DNA of 64,000 bases from Streptomyces mirabilis (GTDB lineage Bacteria; Actinomycetota; Actinomycetes; Streptomycetales; Streptomycetaceae). The first letter of the stretch is position 1; each line of letters begins with the position of its first letter. Below the pieces are notes generated by a model that worked only from the letters and a program-made list of their open reading frames with translations, was not told the DNA's origin and made no database searches. Made by a program: the position numbers and the translations under genes. Of this stretch, positions 9,401 through 20,100 are shown in pieces. The stretch is taken from assembly GCF_039503195.1 (NCBI RefSeq), contig NZ_JBCJKP010000001.1:8184001-8248000 (forward strand), in the 5' to 3' direction.

Positions 9401-11102
9401 CGTCGAGCAGGTCAGCATCGACGACAACTTCTTCGAGCTGGGCGGCGACAGCATTCTGGCGCTCCAGGTGGTGGGCCGAGCGCAGCAGGCCGGTCTGGGC
9501 ATTACGCCAAAAGATGTGTTCCAGCTGAGAAGTGTTCATGGTCTGGCGTCTGTAGTGACCGTCCTCACCGATGAGGTCTCGGAAGACCCGGACGCAGGGA
9601 TCGGCGAGCTGCCGCCCACTCCGATGATGCGTTGGCTGTTCGACAAGAACGGACCGATCGACCACTTCCACCAGGCGATGGTGGTCCGGACCCCGGCAGG
9701 TCTCACGGTTGATGATGTCCGAGCCGGGTTGGGTGCCGTCGTGGAGCGCCATGACATGCTGCGGCTGCGTACCGTATACGGAGCGGCCGATGCAACGCCG
9801 ACGCTCGAGGTGCAGCAGCGCGACGCGGTCGATTCCGGTGCCCGGGTTTCTCGGATCGATGTTTGCGGGCTGTCAGAAGAAGAAGTACACGAGCTGACCC
9901 GTACCGAACTCGCCGCCGCTGCAGAGCGGTTGGCGCCCGACGCCGGCGTCGCATTCACGGTCACCTGGTTCGATGCCGGACCAACTGAGCATGGCCGACT
10001 TCTGTGGGTCATTCACCACCTGGCCGTTGACGGGGTTTCCTGGCGGATCCTGGTATCAGACCTGGCGGCCGCGTGTGCCGCAGCCGCAACTGGTGTGACG
10101 CCCTCGCTGAGCGTAACGGGTACGTCCTTCCGTACCTGGGCGGCGCAGTTGCAGCAGCTTGCCATGGACCCGAAGTGCGTGGCCAATCTTCCCACCTGGA
10201 CCGCGGCCCTCGAGGCCGATGACCAGAGTCTGGGGCCGGTTGCGCTCGACCCCGCTCGGGACACCGAGTCGACGCTTCGGAGCATCACGCTTTCTCTGCC
10301 GGAGGCGCAGACTGCTGCTCTCTTGACGACAGTGCCGTCGGCCTTCCACGCCACCGTTCAGGATGCGCTCCTGGCCGGACTGGCCCTCGCGGTGGCGGAC
10401 TGGCGTCGGCGCCGCAATTTCGGCCAGAGCACGGCTGTGCTGCTGAATGTGGAAGGACACGGCCGCGAGAGCCTGGCCGAGCCGGTCGACTTGTCCGGAA
10501 CCGTGGGGTGGTTCACCAGCCTCTATCCGATGCTGTTGGACCCCGGCGAGGTCGACTGGCCAGACATCTGGGCCAGCGGGGAGGATCTGGGCCGCGCCTT
10601 CAAGTGCGTCAAAGAACAGGTACGCGAATTCTCCGCGAACGGCACAGAATTCGGCCTACTGCGATATCTCAACACAGAAACCGGAGCCAAGCTGGCTGCC
10701 CTGCCGACGCCCCAGATCGGCTTCAACTACCTGGGCCGGTTCGACGTCTCCTCAGCCCCAGACGGCGGTGACTGGGGGGCAGTACCGGAGTTCGGACTTG
10801 TTGGCGGCGGTAATGCCTCGATGGCTGTGGCCCACGCGATCGAGATCAATGCCGTCACAGAGAATCATGCCGACGGCGCACGCCTCACGGTCCGCTGGAC
10901 CTGGCCGCAGGCCCTGTTCTCAGACGCGACCGTGCGCGACTTGGCCGAAACCTGGTTCCGAGTGCTCGACGCGCTTGCCGCGCACGGGCATCGCCCCGAC
11001 GCGGGCGGCCACACGCCGTCCGACCTTACCCTGGTGGATCTGAGCCAGAGCGAAATCGACGCTTTTGAAAGTGAACTTGACTCTGAGTGGGGGACCTGGT
11101 GA
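6450..11102 (+). CDS. Lipopeptide NRPS subunit 1 (C-A-T-E)
   Basis: A 1550-residue single-module synthetase that should start the chain. The starter C domain is at residues 13-450 (HHIVMDG at 144-150) and should take the acyl group from the FAAL-loaded ACP. The A domain is about 465-975 (YTSGSTGAPKG near 616), then a carrier domain with GGDSI (Ser1001). The epimerization domain is about 1050-1530 (HHLAVDGVSW at 1189, NYLGRFD later). The GGDSI form instead of GGHSL is the usual form before an E domain. The A-domain code read by eye is D-A-G-Q-L-G-L-I-Q-K, the same type as module 5; its nearest code that I remember is a Gln code. The product is acyl-D-X1. The gene ends in a GTGA overlap with the next NRPS gene. 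Confidence 0.95.
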   Translation: MMGTEVTEASRTALPLLAAQMGVWVAQKLEPASLMFNVNQYADIDGSMDVDVFGSALRQVLAETEALRIKIVEQKGEVGQELTSDSDWTLTYLDLASEADPVGKAQQWMRAEMTRSFELTTGPLFKWALLKISDRRYFWYQRCHHIVMDGYSCGLVAQRVAEVYTALIRSEPCRETRFKSITRLLDEEREYRSSPQLEHDRAFWSRQPAADAAPLLLAGRSAAPADVPLRETACLAKETVTDICTAAGLGQSAWPGAVLALSGAYFAKLTGQDAITLELPVTSRATAVQRYTPSMLSNILPLTVRVRPGVGIAEVLADVSSSVRGLLQRQRYRQEDLHSDLGRAGGQRTFGPTINIMSFNYELDFAGQRAVAHPLTNGPVGDLAITVTQDADPHMLRVDFDANPALYTREELSAHLARFQRFVEAVRVDPDRPVGRVEVLDEAERRLVLEQWNDTGREVPDGVLPVLFEEQVERSPEAAAVVFEGVELSYGELNARANRLARLLVEQGAGPERFVAVALPRSLDLVVALLAVLKSGAAYVPVDPDYPADRIAFILKDAAPILVLSTCGTRIETAAPVLLLDEPGTAAALAVHSDTDVTDADRIAVLTARHPVYVIYTSGSTGAPKGVVVTHAGLTNQLCWLAAETELTSQDVVLARTPVSFDAAGGELWAPLVSGAAVAMASAEATRDPEQLLAFIGHRGVTVAQFVPSLLAAMPLDERGRGIRALLSGGEALPAALAREAAAAWDASVINLYGPTEATIQATAGRLDGLGGDAATVPIGRPVWNTRVYVLDGLLRPVPDGVAGEVYIAGDQLARGYLNRPALTAERFVADPFGPVGGRLYRTGDVARRTVAGQLEYVGRVDDQVKVRGFRIELGEIESVLTGHPRVGQAAVVVREDRPGDKRLVGYVVSTADPLTLRTQVAKVLPEYMVPSVIVPLDALPLTPNGKLDRRALPAPEFTANTEGRAPRTLQEEVLCQIFAEVLGVEQVSIDDNFFELGGDSILALQVVGRAQQAGLGITPKDVFQLRSVHGLASVVTVLTDEVSEDPDAGIGELPPTPMMRWLFDKNGPIDHFHQAMVVRTPAGLTVDDVRAGLGAVVERHDMLRLRTVYGAADATPTLEVQQRDAVDSGARVSRIDVCGLSEEEVHELTRTELAAAAERLAPDAGVAFTVTWFDAGPTEHGRLLWVIHHLAVDGVSWRILVSDLAAACAAAATGVTPSLSVTGTSFRTWAAQLQQLAMDPKCVANLPTWTAALEADDQSLGPVALDPARDTESTLRSITLSLPEAQTAALLTTVPSAFHATVQDALLAGLALAVADWRRRRNFGQSTAVLLNVEGHGRESLAEPVDLSGTVGWFTSLYPMLLDPGEVDWPDIWASGEDLGRAFKCVKEQVREFSANGTEFGLLRYLNTETGAKLAALPTPQIGFNYLGRFDVSSAPDGGDWGAVPEFGLVGGGNASMAVAHAIEINAVTENHADGARLTVRWTWPQALFSDATVRDLAETWFRVLDALAAHGHRPDAGGHTPSDLTLVDLSQSEIDAFESELDSEWGTW
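6486..11030 (+). other. NRPS module 1: C(starter)-A(X1)-T-E
   Basis: This loads X1 and epimerizes it. Code positions were read from FDAAGGELW (D,A,G), AQFVPS (Q), LLSGGEA (L,G), [12 protein letters not shown] (L,I,Q) and the conserved Lys. The carrier Ser codon is at 9450. The E-domain His motif starts at 10014. Confidence 0.8.
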
Positions 11103-14100
11103 CTGGCCGGCCGCGTATCCAAGACATTCTGCCTCTGACGCCGTTCCAGGAGGGCCTGCTCTTCCACTCTCTTTTCGACCTCACCGAGACGGACGTGTAC
11201 ACGGCCCAGTGGGCGTTCGATCTAAAGGGCGCGCTGGACACCGCTACCCTGCGGGCTGCGGCAGAGACGGTGCTCCGGCGGCACCCCAACCTGCGTGCCT
11301 CGTTCCGACAGAGGAAGACCGGCGAACCCGTCCAGGTGATCCCGACCGAGGTGCCGCTCCCATGGCGGGAGATCGACCTCAGCGCACAGGACCGGGCACA
11401 GGCGGAACGTGAAGCGGCCCGGCTGCTGATCGAGGACCGGGTGAGCCGCTTCGACCTGGCCCGGCCGCCCTTGCTTCGGTTCACCCTGATCCGGATCGCA
11501 CCGGACCTGCACCGCTTGGTCTTGAGCAACCATCACCTCATCCTCGACGGATGGTCAATGCCGCTGTTCATGCGGGAGTTCTTCACTCTGTACATGAACC
11601 GGTGCGACGAATCGGTTCTTCCGCACGTGACGCCGTATCGCGACTTTCTGTCCTACCTCGCGCATCAGGATGACGAGGCCGGGCGCAAGGCGTGGAGCGC
11701 GGAGCTCGCCGACTTGGATGGGGCGACCCTGGTGGCCCAGGGTGAGACCCACCAGGCCTCAGTGGTGCCTGAGCGAGTCCCGGTCGAATTGTCGGCTGAG
11801 GAGACTGCTGCCTTGACCCAGCAGGTACGCACCCGCGGCCTGACCTTGAATACCGCGATCCAAGGGGCCTGGGGGATCATCCTCAGCCAGCTCACCGGAC
11901 GCGACGACGTCACCTTCGGCGCTACGGTCTCCGGCCGTTCCCCGGAACTGACCGGCTCCGCCTCGATGATCGGCATGCTGATCAACACGGTCCCGGTACG
12001 CATGCGGGTCGTGCCCTCCGAGTCACTCCTGGCCGGGCTGCAGCACCTGCAGGACAGCCAGGCGCAGCTGATCCAGCACCACCACCTCGGCCTGTCGGAA
12101 CTGCACCGCATGGCCGGGACGAACGAGCTGTTCGACACGTGTGTCGTCTTCGAAAACTATCCTGTGGACCCGCAATCCCTCGACTTGACGAGCGTCGGGC
12201 TGCAGGTGGTGTCTGTCGAGGTCAAGGATGCCGCACACTATCCGCTTCGGCTGGTCGTAGCTCCCGGAGAACGTCTCCGGCTGTGGCTGGACTACCGCCC
12301 TGATCTGTTCGACCAGGCGAGCGTCGAACGGATCATGCGCCGGCTGCTGCGTCTGCTCGAGGCGGTGCGGGTGGATCCGGACCGGCCGGTGGGCCGGGTG
12401 GAGACCTTGGACGAGGCCGAGCGGCATCTGGTGCTCGAGCAGTGGAACGACACCGCTGCCGTGGTTCCTGACCGCACGTTGCCCGCGTTGTTCGAGGAGC
12501 AGGTGGAGCGGTCGCCGGAGGCGACTGCGGTGGTGTTCGAGGGTGTGGAGCTGTCGTATGGCGAGCTGAACACGCGGGTGAACCGGCTCGCGCGGCTGCT
12601 GGTGGAACAGGGCGCGGGTCCGGAGCGGTTTGTGGCGGTGGCGCTGCCGCGATCGCTGGACCTGGTCGTCGCGCTGCTGGCGGTGCTCAAGTCGGGGGCC
12701 GCGTATGTGCCGGTCGACCCGGACTATCCCGCGGACCGGATCGCGTTCATACTGCAGGACACCGCCCCGATGTGCGTGATCACCGCAGAGGACAGCGGGG
12801 TCGCGCTGCCGGTCGGCACCGTCCCGTTCGTCCTCGACGCTCCGGGGGTAGTGGACCGGCAGGCTGATCTCAGCCCCGAGAACCTTTCCGATGCGGAGCG
12901 GCTCACGCGCCTGGATGCGTCGGCTCCGGCGTATGTGATTTTCACGTCGGGTTCGACGGGCCGGCCGAAGGGCGTGGTGGTCGAACACCGCGGAATTGTG
13001 AACCGGTTGTTGTGGATGCAGGACCGGTTCGCCCTGGCGGCTGATGACCGGGTGCTGCAAAAGACCCCGTCGGGCTTCGATGTGTCGGTGTGGGAGTTCT
13101 TCTGGCCGTTGGTCGCGGGTGCGGGGCTGGTGGTGGCGCGGCCCGGTGGTCACCGGGATCCGGCGTATCTGGCCCGGCTGATCGTTGAGGAGCGGGTCAC
13201 GACGGTGCATTTCGTGCCGTCGATGCTGCAGGTGTTCCTGCAGGAGTCCGCGGCCGGGCAGTGCGGTGGGCTGCGGCGGGTGGTGTGCAGTGGTGAGGCG
13301 CTGCCGCCGGAGGTGGTCGATCGCTTCCACCAGGTGCTGGATGTGACGCTGTTCAACCTGTACGGGCCGACGGAAGCGTCGGTGGACGTCTCCTGGTGGC
13401 AGTGCCAGACCCCGGCCGGCACGAGCGTGCCGATCGGGCGGCCGGTGTGGAACACGCAGCTGTACGTCCTGGACGCTGGCCTGTCCCCGGTACCGGTCGG
13501 TGTGGCCGGTGAGTTGTACATCGCCGGTGTGCAGCTGGCCCGCGGCTACCACCACCGGGCTGGCCTGACTGCCGAGCGCTTCGTCGCCGACCCCTTCGGG
13601 ACGCCGGGCTCGCGCATGTACCGCACCGGAGACCTGGTCCGGTGGAACGCGGCCGGGGAGATCGAATACCTCGGCCGCATCGACGACCAGGTCAAGGTGC
13701 GAGGCTTCCGCATCGAGCTCGGCGAGATCGAATCCGTCCTCGCTGGGTACCCGGACGTCGCCCAGGCCGCGGTGGTCGTCCGCGAGGACCGCCCCGGCGA
13801 CAAGCGCCTCGTCGGATACGCCGTCCCCACCGCCGGTGCAGCACTCGACCCGCAGGCCCTGCGCGCCCATGCGGCGAAGGCGGTACCGGACTATATGGTC
13901 CCCTCCGCAGTTCTCGTTCTTGACGCGCTGCCGTTGACGCCGAACGGAAAGCTGGACCGGCGGGCTCTGCCCGCGCCCGAATTCACCGCTGACAGCACCG
14001 GCCGTGCACCACGCACCCCACAGGAGAAGCAGCTGTGTGAGCTGTTTGCGGAAGTGCTCGGTGTCGACGAGGTCAGCATCGATGACAACTTCTTTGAGTT

Positions 14101-17100
14101 GGGTGGGCATTCGCTGCTGGCGACGCGTCTGGTCAGCCGTGTCCGGTCGGTGCTGGGTGTGGAGCTGGGCATACGTGTGTTGTTCGAGGCTCCGTCGGTG
14201 GCGGGGTTGGTGGAGCGGCTTGAGGGTGCTGGTGTGCGGCGTGCGGTGTTGCGGGCGGTGGAGCGTCCGGAGCGGGTGCCGGTGTCGTTCGCCCAGCGGC
14301 GGCTGTGGTTCCTGAACCGGTTGGAGGGGCCGAACGCGACCTACAACATCCCGTTGGTCGTGCGGCTGCGGGGTGAGCTGGATGTTGTCGCGTTGAACGC
14401 GGCGTTCACCGATGTAGTGGGCCGGCACGAGAGTCTGCGGACGGTGTTCGCGGAGGTGGACGGTCAGCCGTACCAGCGGGTGCTGAGCGTTGAGGAGGCC
14501 GCGCCGGCGCTGGTGGTGCGGGAGAGCGACCGTGAGCGGATCTCGGCTGACATCGCGGACGTCTCGGCGTACGCGTTCGACCTGGAGTCCGAGATTCCGG
14601 TGCGGGTGTGGGCTTTCCGAGTAGCCGTGGACGAGTGGGTGTTGGCCGCGGTCATGCACCACATCGCGGGTGACGGTTGGTCGTTGGGCCCGTTGGCGCG
14701 GGATCTGGCGTCGGCGTACGGGGCGCGGTGTGCGGGTGTGGTTCCGCAGTGGGAGCCGTTGCCGGTGCAGTACGCGGACTACACCTTGTGGCAGCGTGGG
14801 TTGCTGGATGACGAGGGCGACGCGGGACAGGTGGAGTTCTGGCGGGGCGAACTCGCCGATGCCTTGGAAGAGTTGGCGCTGCCGTTCGACCGCCCGCGTC
14901 CAGCGGTGGCCTCTCATACGGGTGGCGTGGTCGAGCTTGCCCTCGATGCCGCGGTGCACCGGAACGTGGTGGGTCTTGCCCGTGAGCGTGGGGCAAGTGT
15001 GTTCATGGTGGTGCAGGCCGCGGTGGCGGGTCTGTTGTCCCGGCTGGGGGCGGGTGCGGACATTCCGATCGGCTCTCCGGTGGCGGGTCGTCTGGATGAA
15101 GCGCTGGATGACCTGGTCGGGTTCTTTGTGAACACGCTGGTGTTGCGGGCGGATGTGTCAGGCGATCCCTCGTTCACAGAGCTGGTGGAGCGGGTTCGGG
15201 AAACCGATCTCAGGGCGTTCGGGGCGCAGGATGTGCCCTTTGAGCGTCTGGTGGAGGTGCTGAACCCGGTTCGCTCGATGGGCCGTCATCCGTTGTTCCA
15301 GGTGGCGTTGGCGTTCCAGAACGCACCGGTGTCGGACCTGGTGATGCCGGGCCTCGACGTCACGGTCGAACCCGGCGGGACGCAGGCGGCGAAGTTCGAC
15401 CTGTCCTTCAACCTCGCCGAGACGTTCACCGGCGAAGGTGAACCGGCCGGGATTACGGGCGGAATCGAGTTCGCGACGGACCTGTTCGACCGGTCAACGA
15501 TCGAGCGGATGGCCGGCTGGCTGACCCGGTTCCTGGAGCAGGTGCTGGCGGCCCCGGAGCGGCCGGTCAGCCGAGCACACATCCTCGACGACACCGAACT
15601 GAGGCAGGTGCTCCAGGAGTGGAACAACACGGCCCGGGAGATCCCCGGCGGAGTGCTGCCGGTGCTGTTCGAGGGGCAGGTCGCCCGGACGCCGGATGCC
15701 ACGGCGCTGGTCTTCGAGGGTGTGTCGCTGTCGTATCGCGGGTTGAATGAGCGGGCGAACCGGTTGGCCCGGCTGTTGGTCGAACAGGGCGCGGGCCCGG
15801 AGCGGTTCGTCGCGGTCGCTCTGCCTCGTTCCCACGACCTGGTCATCGCGCTGCTGGCAGTGCTGAAGACAGGCGCGGCGTATGTGCCCATCGACCCGGA
15901 CTACCCGGCCGACCGGATCGCCCGCATCCTCGACGACGCCCACCCCATGTGTGTGATCACGGTCGGGGACAGCGGGGTCGAGCTGCCGGCCGGCACCACC
16001 CGGATCCTGCTGAATGATTCCGAGACGGTGGCTCGGCTGGCCGTCCTGAGCCAGGAGAACCTGACCGACGGGGAGCGCCTTAGTTCGTTGGGTGCGGCGT
16101 GCCCGGCGTATGTGATCTTCACGTCGGGTTCGACGGGGCGGCCGAAGGGCGTGGTGGTCGAGCACCGGTCGGTGGTGAATCTGCTGGCGTGGGCGGATCG
16201 CAGGTTCGACTTTGGGCAGTTGTCCCGGGTGCTGGCCTCCACGTCGCTGAACTTCGACGTTTCCGTGTTCGAGATCTTCGGCCCGCTGGTGGCCGGCGGC
16301 AGCATCGAGGTCGTACGGGACCTGCTGTCCCTGGCCGATCTCGAGCCAGGTGCGCTTGCCGGGAGCCTGGTCAGCGGTGTGCCCTCGGCCTTCTCCCATC
16401 TGCTGGCCGGCACCCTGGGCGATGCCCGTCCGCGGGCGGTGGCCCTGGCCGGTGAGGCCCTGGCCGCGCACACGGTCCGTGACATCCAGGCGGCGATGCC
16501 CGGGGCCCGGGTGGCGAACATCTACGGCCCGACCGAAGCGACCGTCTACACCACGTACTGGCACTCCGATGCCGACACCGGCATCGACACCACCCCGCCG
16601 ATCGGCCGTCCGATCGACAACGTCTCCACCTACGTCCTCGACGCCGGCCTGTGCCCGGTGCCGGTGGGCGTGGCCGGTGAGCTGTACATCGCCGGTGAAG
16701 GTCTGGCACGGGGTTACCTCAACCGTCCGGGTCTGACAGCGGAGCGCTTCGTCGCCGACCCCTTCGGGGCGCCCGGCTCGCGCATGTACCGCACCGGGGA
16801 CCTGGTGCGGTGGAACGCGAGCGGGGAGATCGAGTACCTCGGTCGCATCGACGACCAGGTCAAGGTGCGCGGTTTCCGGATCGAGCTGGGCGAGATCGAG
16901 TCCGTCCTGGCCGCCCACCCCGACGTCGCGCAGATTGCGGTGGTCGTGCGCGAGGACCGGCCCGGTGACAAGCGGCTGGTCGGCTACGTGGTCCTCGCGG
17001 CCGGTGCGGTGGTTGAACCGCAGGCGTTGCGTGGGCATGTGGCGAAGGCGGTGCCGGAGTACATGGTGCCCTCGGCCGTGATGGTGCTGGATGCGTTGCC

Positions 17101-20100
17101 GTTGACGCCGAACGGGAAGCTGGACCGACGGGCCCTGCCCGCGCCCGAGTTCGCCGCCGACGGCATGGGCCGTGCTCCGCGCACGCAACAGGAGGAGGTC
17201 CTGTGCGCTGTGTTCGCGGAGATTCTGGGCGTTGAGCGGGTGTCCATCGATGACAACTTCTTTGAGTTGGGTGGGCATTCGCTGCTGGCGACGCGTCTGG
17301 TCAGCCGCATCCGGTCGGCGCTGGGTGTGGAGCTGGGCATACGTGTGTTGTTCGAGGCGCCGACGGTCGCGGGGTTGGTGGAGCGACTCCCGGGCGCTGA
17401 TGCGGGGCGTGCGGTGTTGCGAGCTGCGGAGCGTCCCGAGCGGATGCCGGTGTCGTTCGCCCAGCGGCGGCTGTGGTTCCTGAACCGGTTGGAGGGGCCG
17501 AACGCGACCTACAACATTCCGCTGGTGGTACGGCTGCGGGGTGAGCTGGATGTTGTCGCGTTGAACGCGGCGTTCACCGATGTAGTGGGCCGGCACGAGA
17601 GTCTGCGGACGGTGTTCGCGGAGGTGGACGGTCAGCCGTATCAGCGGATCCTGTCGCTGGAGGAGGCCGCGCCGGCGCTGGTGGTGCGGGAGAGCGACCG
17701 TGAGCGGATCTCGGCTGACATCGCGGACGTCTCGGCGTACGCGTTCGACCTGAGCTCTGAGATTCCGGTGCGCGCGTGGGTCTTCCAAGTGGCCCTGGAC
17801 GAGTGGGTGTTTGTCGCGGTGGTGCATCACATCGCGGGTGACGGTTGGTCGTTGGGGCCGTTGGCGCGGGATCTTGCGATGGCATACGGGGCGCGGTGCG
17901 CGGGTGCGGTTCCGCAGTGGGAGCCGTTGCCGGTGCAGTACGCGGACTACACCTTGTGGCAGCGCGAACTGTTGGGCGACGAGGGTGACGCGGGGCAGGT
18001 CGAGTTCTGGCGAGGTGAACTGGCCGGTGTTCCTGAGGAGTTGGAGCTCCCGTTCGATCGCCCGCGTCCACTCGTGACCTCCCACCAAGGTGATGTTGTC
18101 GAGGTGGCGCTTGAGGCGGAGCTGCATCGCAGCGTGGTGGGTCTTGCGCGTGAGCGTGGGGCGAGTGTGTTCATGGTGGTGCAGGCGGCGGTGTCGGGTC
18201 TGCTGTCCCGGCTGGGGGCGGGTACGGACATTCCGATCGGCTCTCCGGTGGCGGGTCGTCTGGACGAGGCGCTGGATGACCTGGTCGGGTTCTTCGTGAA
18301 CACGTTGGTCCTTCGGGCGGACGTATCCGGTGATCCGTCGTTCGCGGACCTGGTCGCGCGGATCCGGGAGACCGACCTGAAGGCGTTCGGTGCGCAGGAT
18401 GTGCCGTTCGAGCGTCTGGTGGAGGTGTTGAATCCGGTTCGCTCGATGGGCCGTCATCCGCTGTTCCAGGTGGCGTTGGCGTTCCAGAACGCGCCGGTGT
18501 CGGATCTGGTGATGCCGGGCCTGGACGTAGAAGTCGCGCCGGTCGGGACGCAGGTGGCGAAGTTCGACCTCTCCTTCAATCTCGCCGAGGTGTTCACCGA
18601 GGAGGGCGAGCCGGCGGGTATCCGGGGCGGCATCGAGTTCGCGACGGATCTGTTCGACCGGTCGACGGTTGAGCGGATGGCTGGCTGGCTGGCGCGGTTC
18701 CTGGAGGAGGTCCTCGCAGCTCCCGAGCAGCCGGTCAGCCGGGCGCGCATCCTCGACGACGCCGAACTGGGTCGGGTCCTGATGGACTGGAACGACACCG
18801 CTGCCGTGGTGCCTGACCGTACGTTGCCGGCGTTGTTCGAGGAGCAGGTCGCACGTACTCCGGATGCCATCGCAGTGGTCTTCGAAGGCGTCGAGTTGTC
18901 GTACCGCTCGTTGAACGCGCGGGCAAATCGTTTGGCCCGGTTGTTGGTTGAGCGGGGTGCGGGGCCGGAGCGATTCGTGGCGGTCGCGCTGCCACGGTCG
19001 GCGGAACTCGTGGTGGCATTGCTCGCGGTGCTGAAGACGGGTGCGGCGTACGTGCCTGTCGACCCCGACTATCCGGCCGACCGCATCGCCTACATCCTCG
19101 ATGACGCTGCCCCGATGTGTGTGGTCACGAAGGAGATACTGGCCGAGAGCGCACAGGCCGTCGTCGATGAACACGATCTGCCGGTTGTCGTGGATCCGGG
19201 TTCGCCTGCGTATGTGATTTACACGTCGGGTTCGACGGGCCGGCCGAAGGGTGTGGTGGTCGAGCATCGAGGCATCGTGAACCGGTTGTTGTGGATGCAG
19301 GACCGGTTCGAGCTGGCCGGGGACGACCGGGTGTTGCAGAAGACGCCGTCGGGATTCGACGTGTCGGTGTGGGAGTTTTTCTGGCCGCTGCTGACCGGCG
19401 CGGCGTTGGTCGTGGCCCGGCCCGGTGGGCATCGGGATCCGGAATATCTGGCGTCGCTGATCGCCCAGGAGCGGGTGACGACGGTGCACTTCGTGCCGTC
19501 CATGCTCCAGGTCTTCCTCCAGGAGCCTGCTGCGGCGCGGTGCGGCGGTGTGCTTCGACGGGTGGTGTGCAGCGGTGAGGCACTGCCGCCGGAGGCGGTC
19601 GACCGGTTCCGGCAGGTGCTGGATGTCCCGTTGTTCAATCTCTACGGGCCGACCGAGGCGTCGGTCGACGTGTCATGGTGGAATTGCTCGGCGCCGGCGG
19701 ATACGACCGTGCCGATCGGGCGGCCGGTGTGGAACACGCAGCTGTACGTCCTGGACGCCGGCCTGTGCCCGGTGCCGGTCGGTGTGGCCGGTGAGTTGTA
19801 CATCGCCGGTGTTCAGCTGGCCCGGGGCTACCACCAGCGGCCCGGTTTGACGGCGGAACGGTTTGTCGCCGACCCCTACGGGGCACCCGGCACACGCATG
19901 TACCGGACCGGGGACCTCGTCCGCTGGAACACCGACGGTGAGATCGAATACCTCGGCCGTACCGACGACCAGGTCAAGATCCGAGGCTTCCGCATCGAAC
20001 TCGGCGAGATCGAAACCGTCCTCTCCACACACCCTGACGTCACCCAGGCCACCGTCATCGTCCGCGACGAGCGCCTCGTGGGATACGTCGTTCTTGCCGA

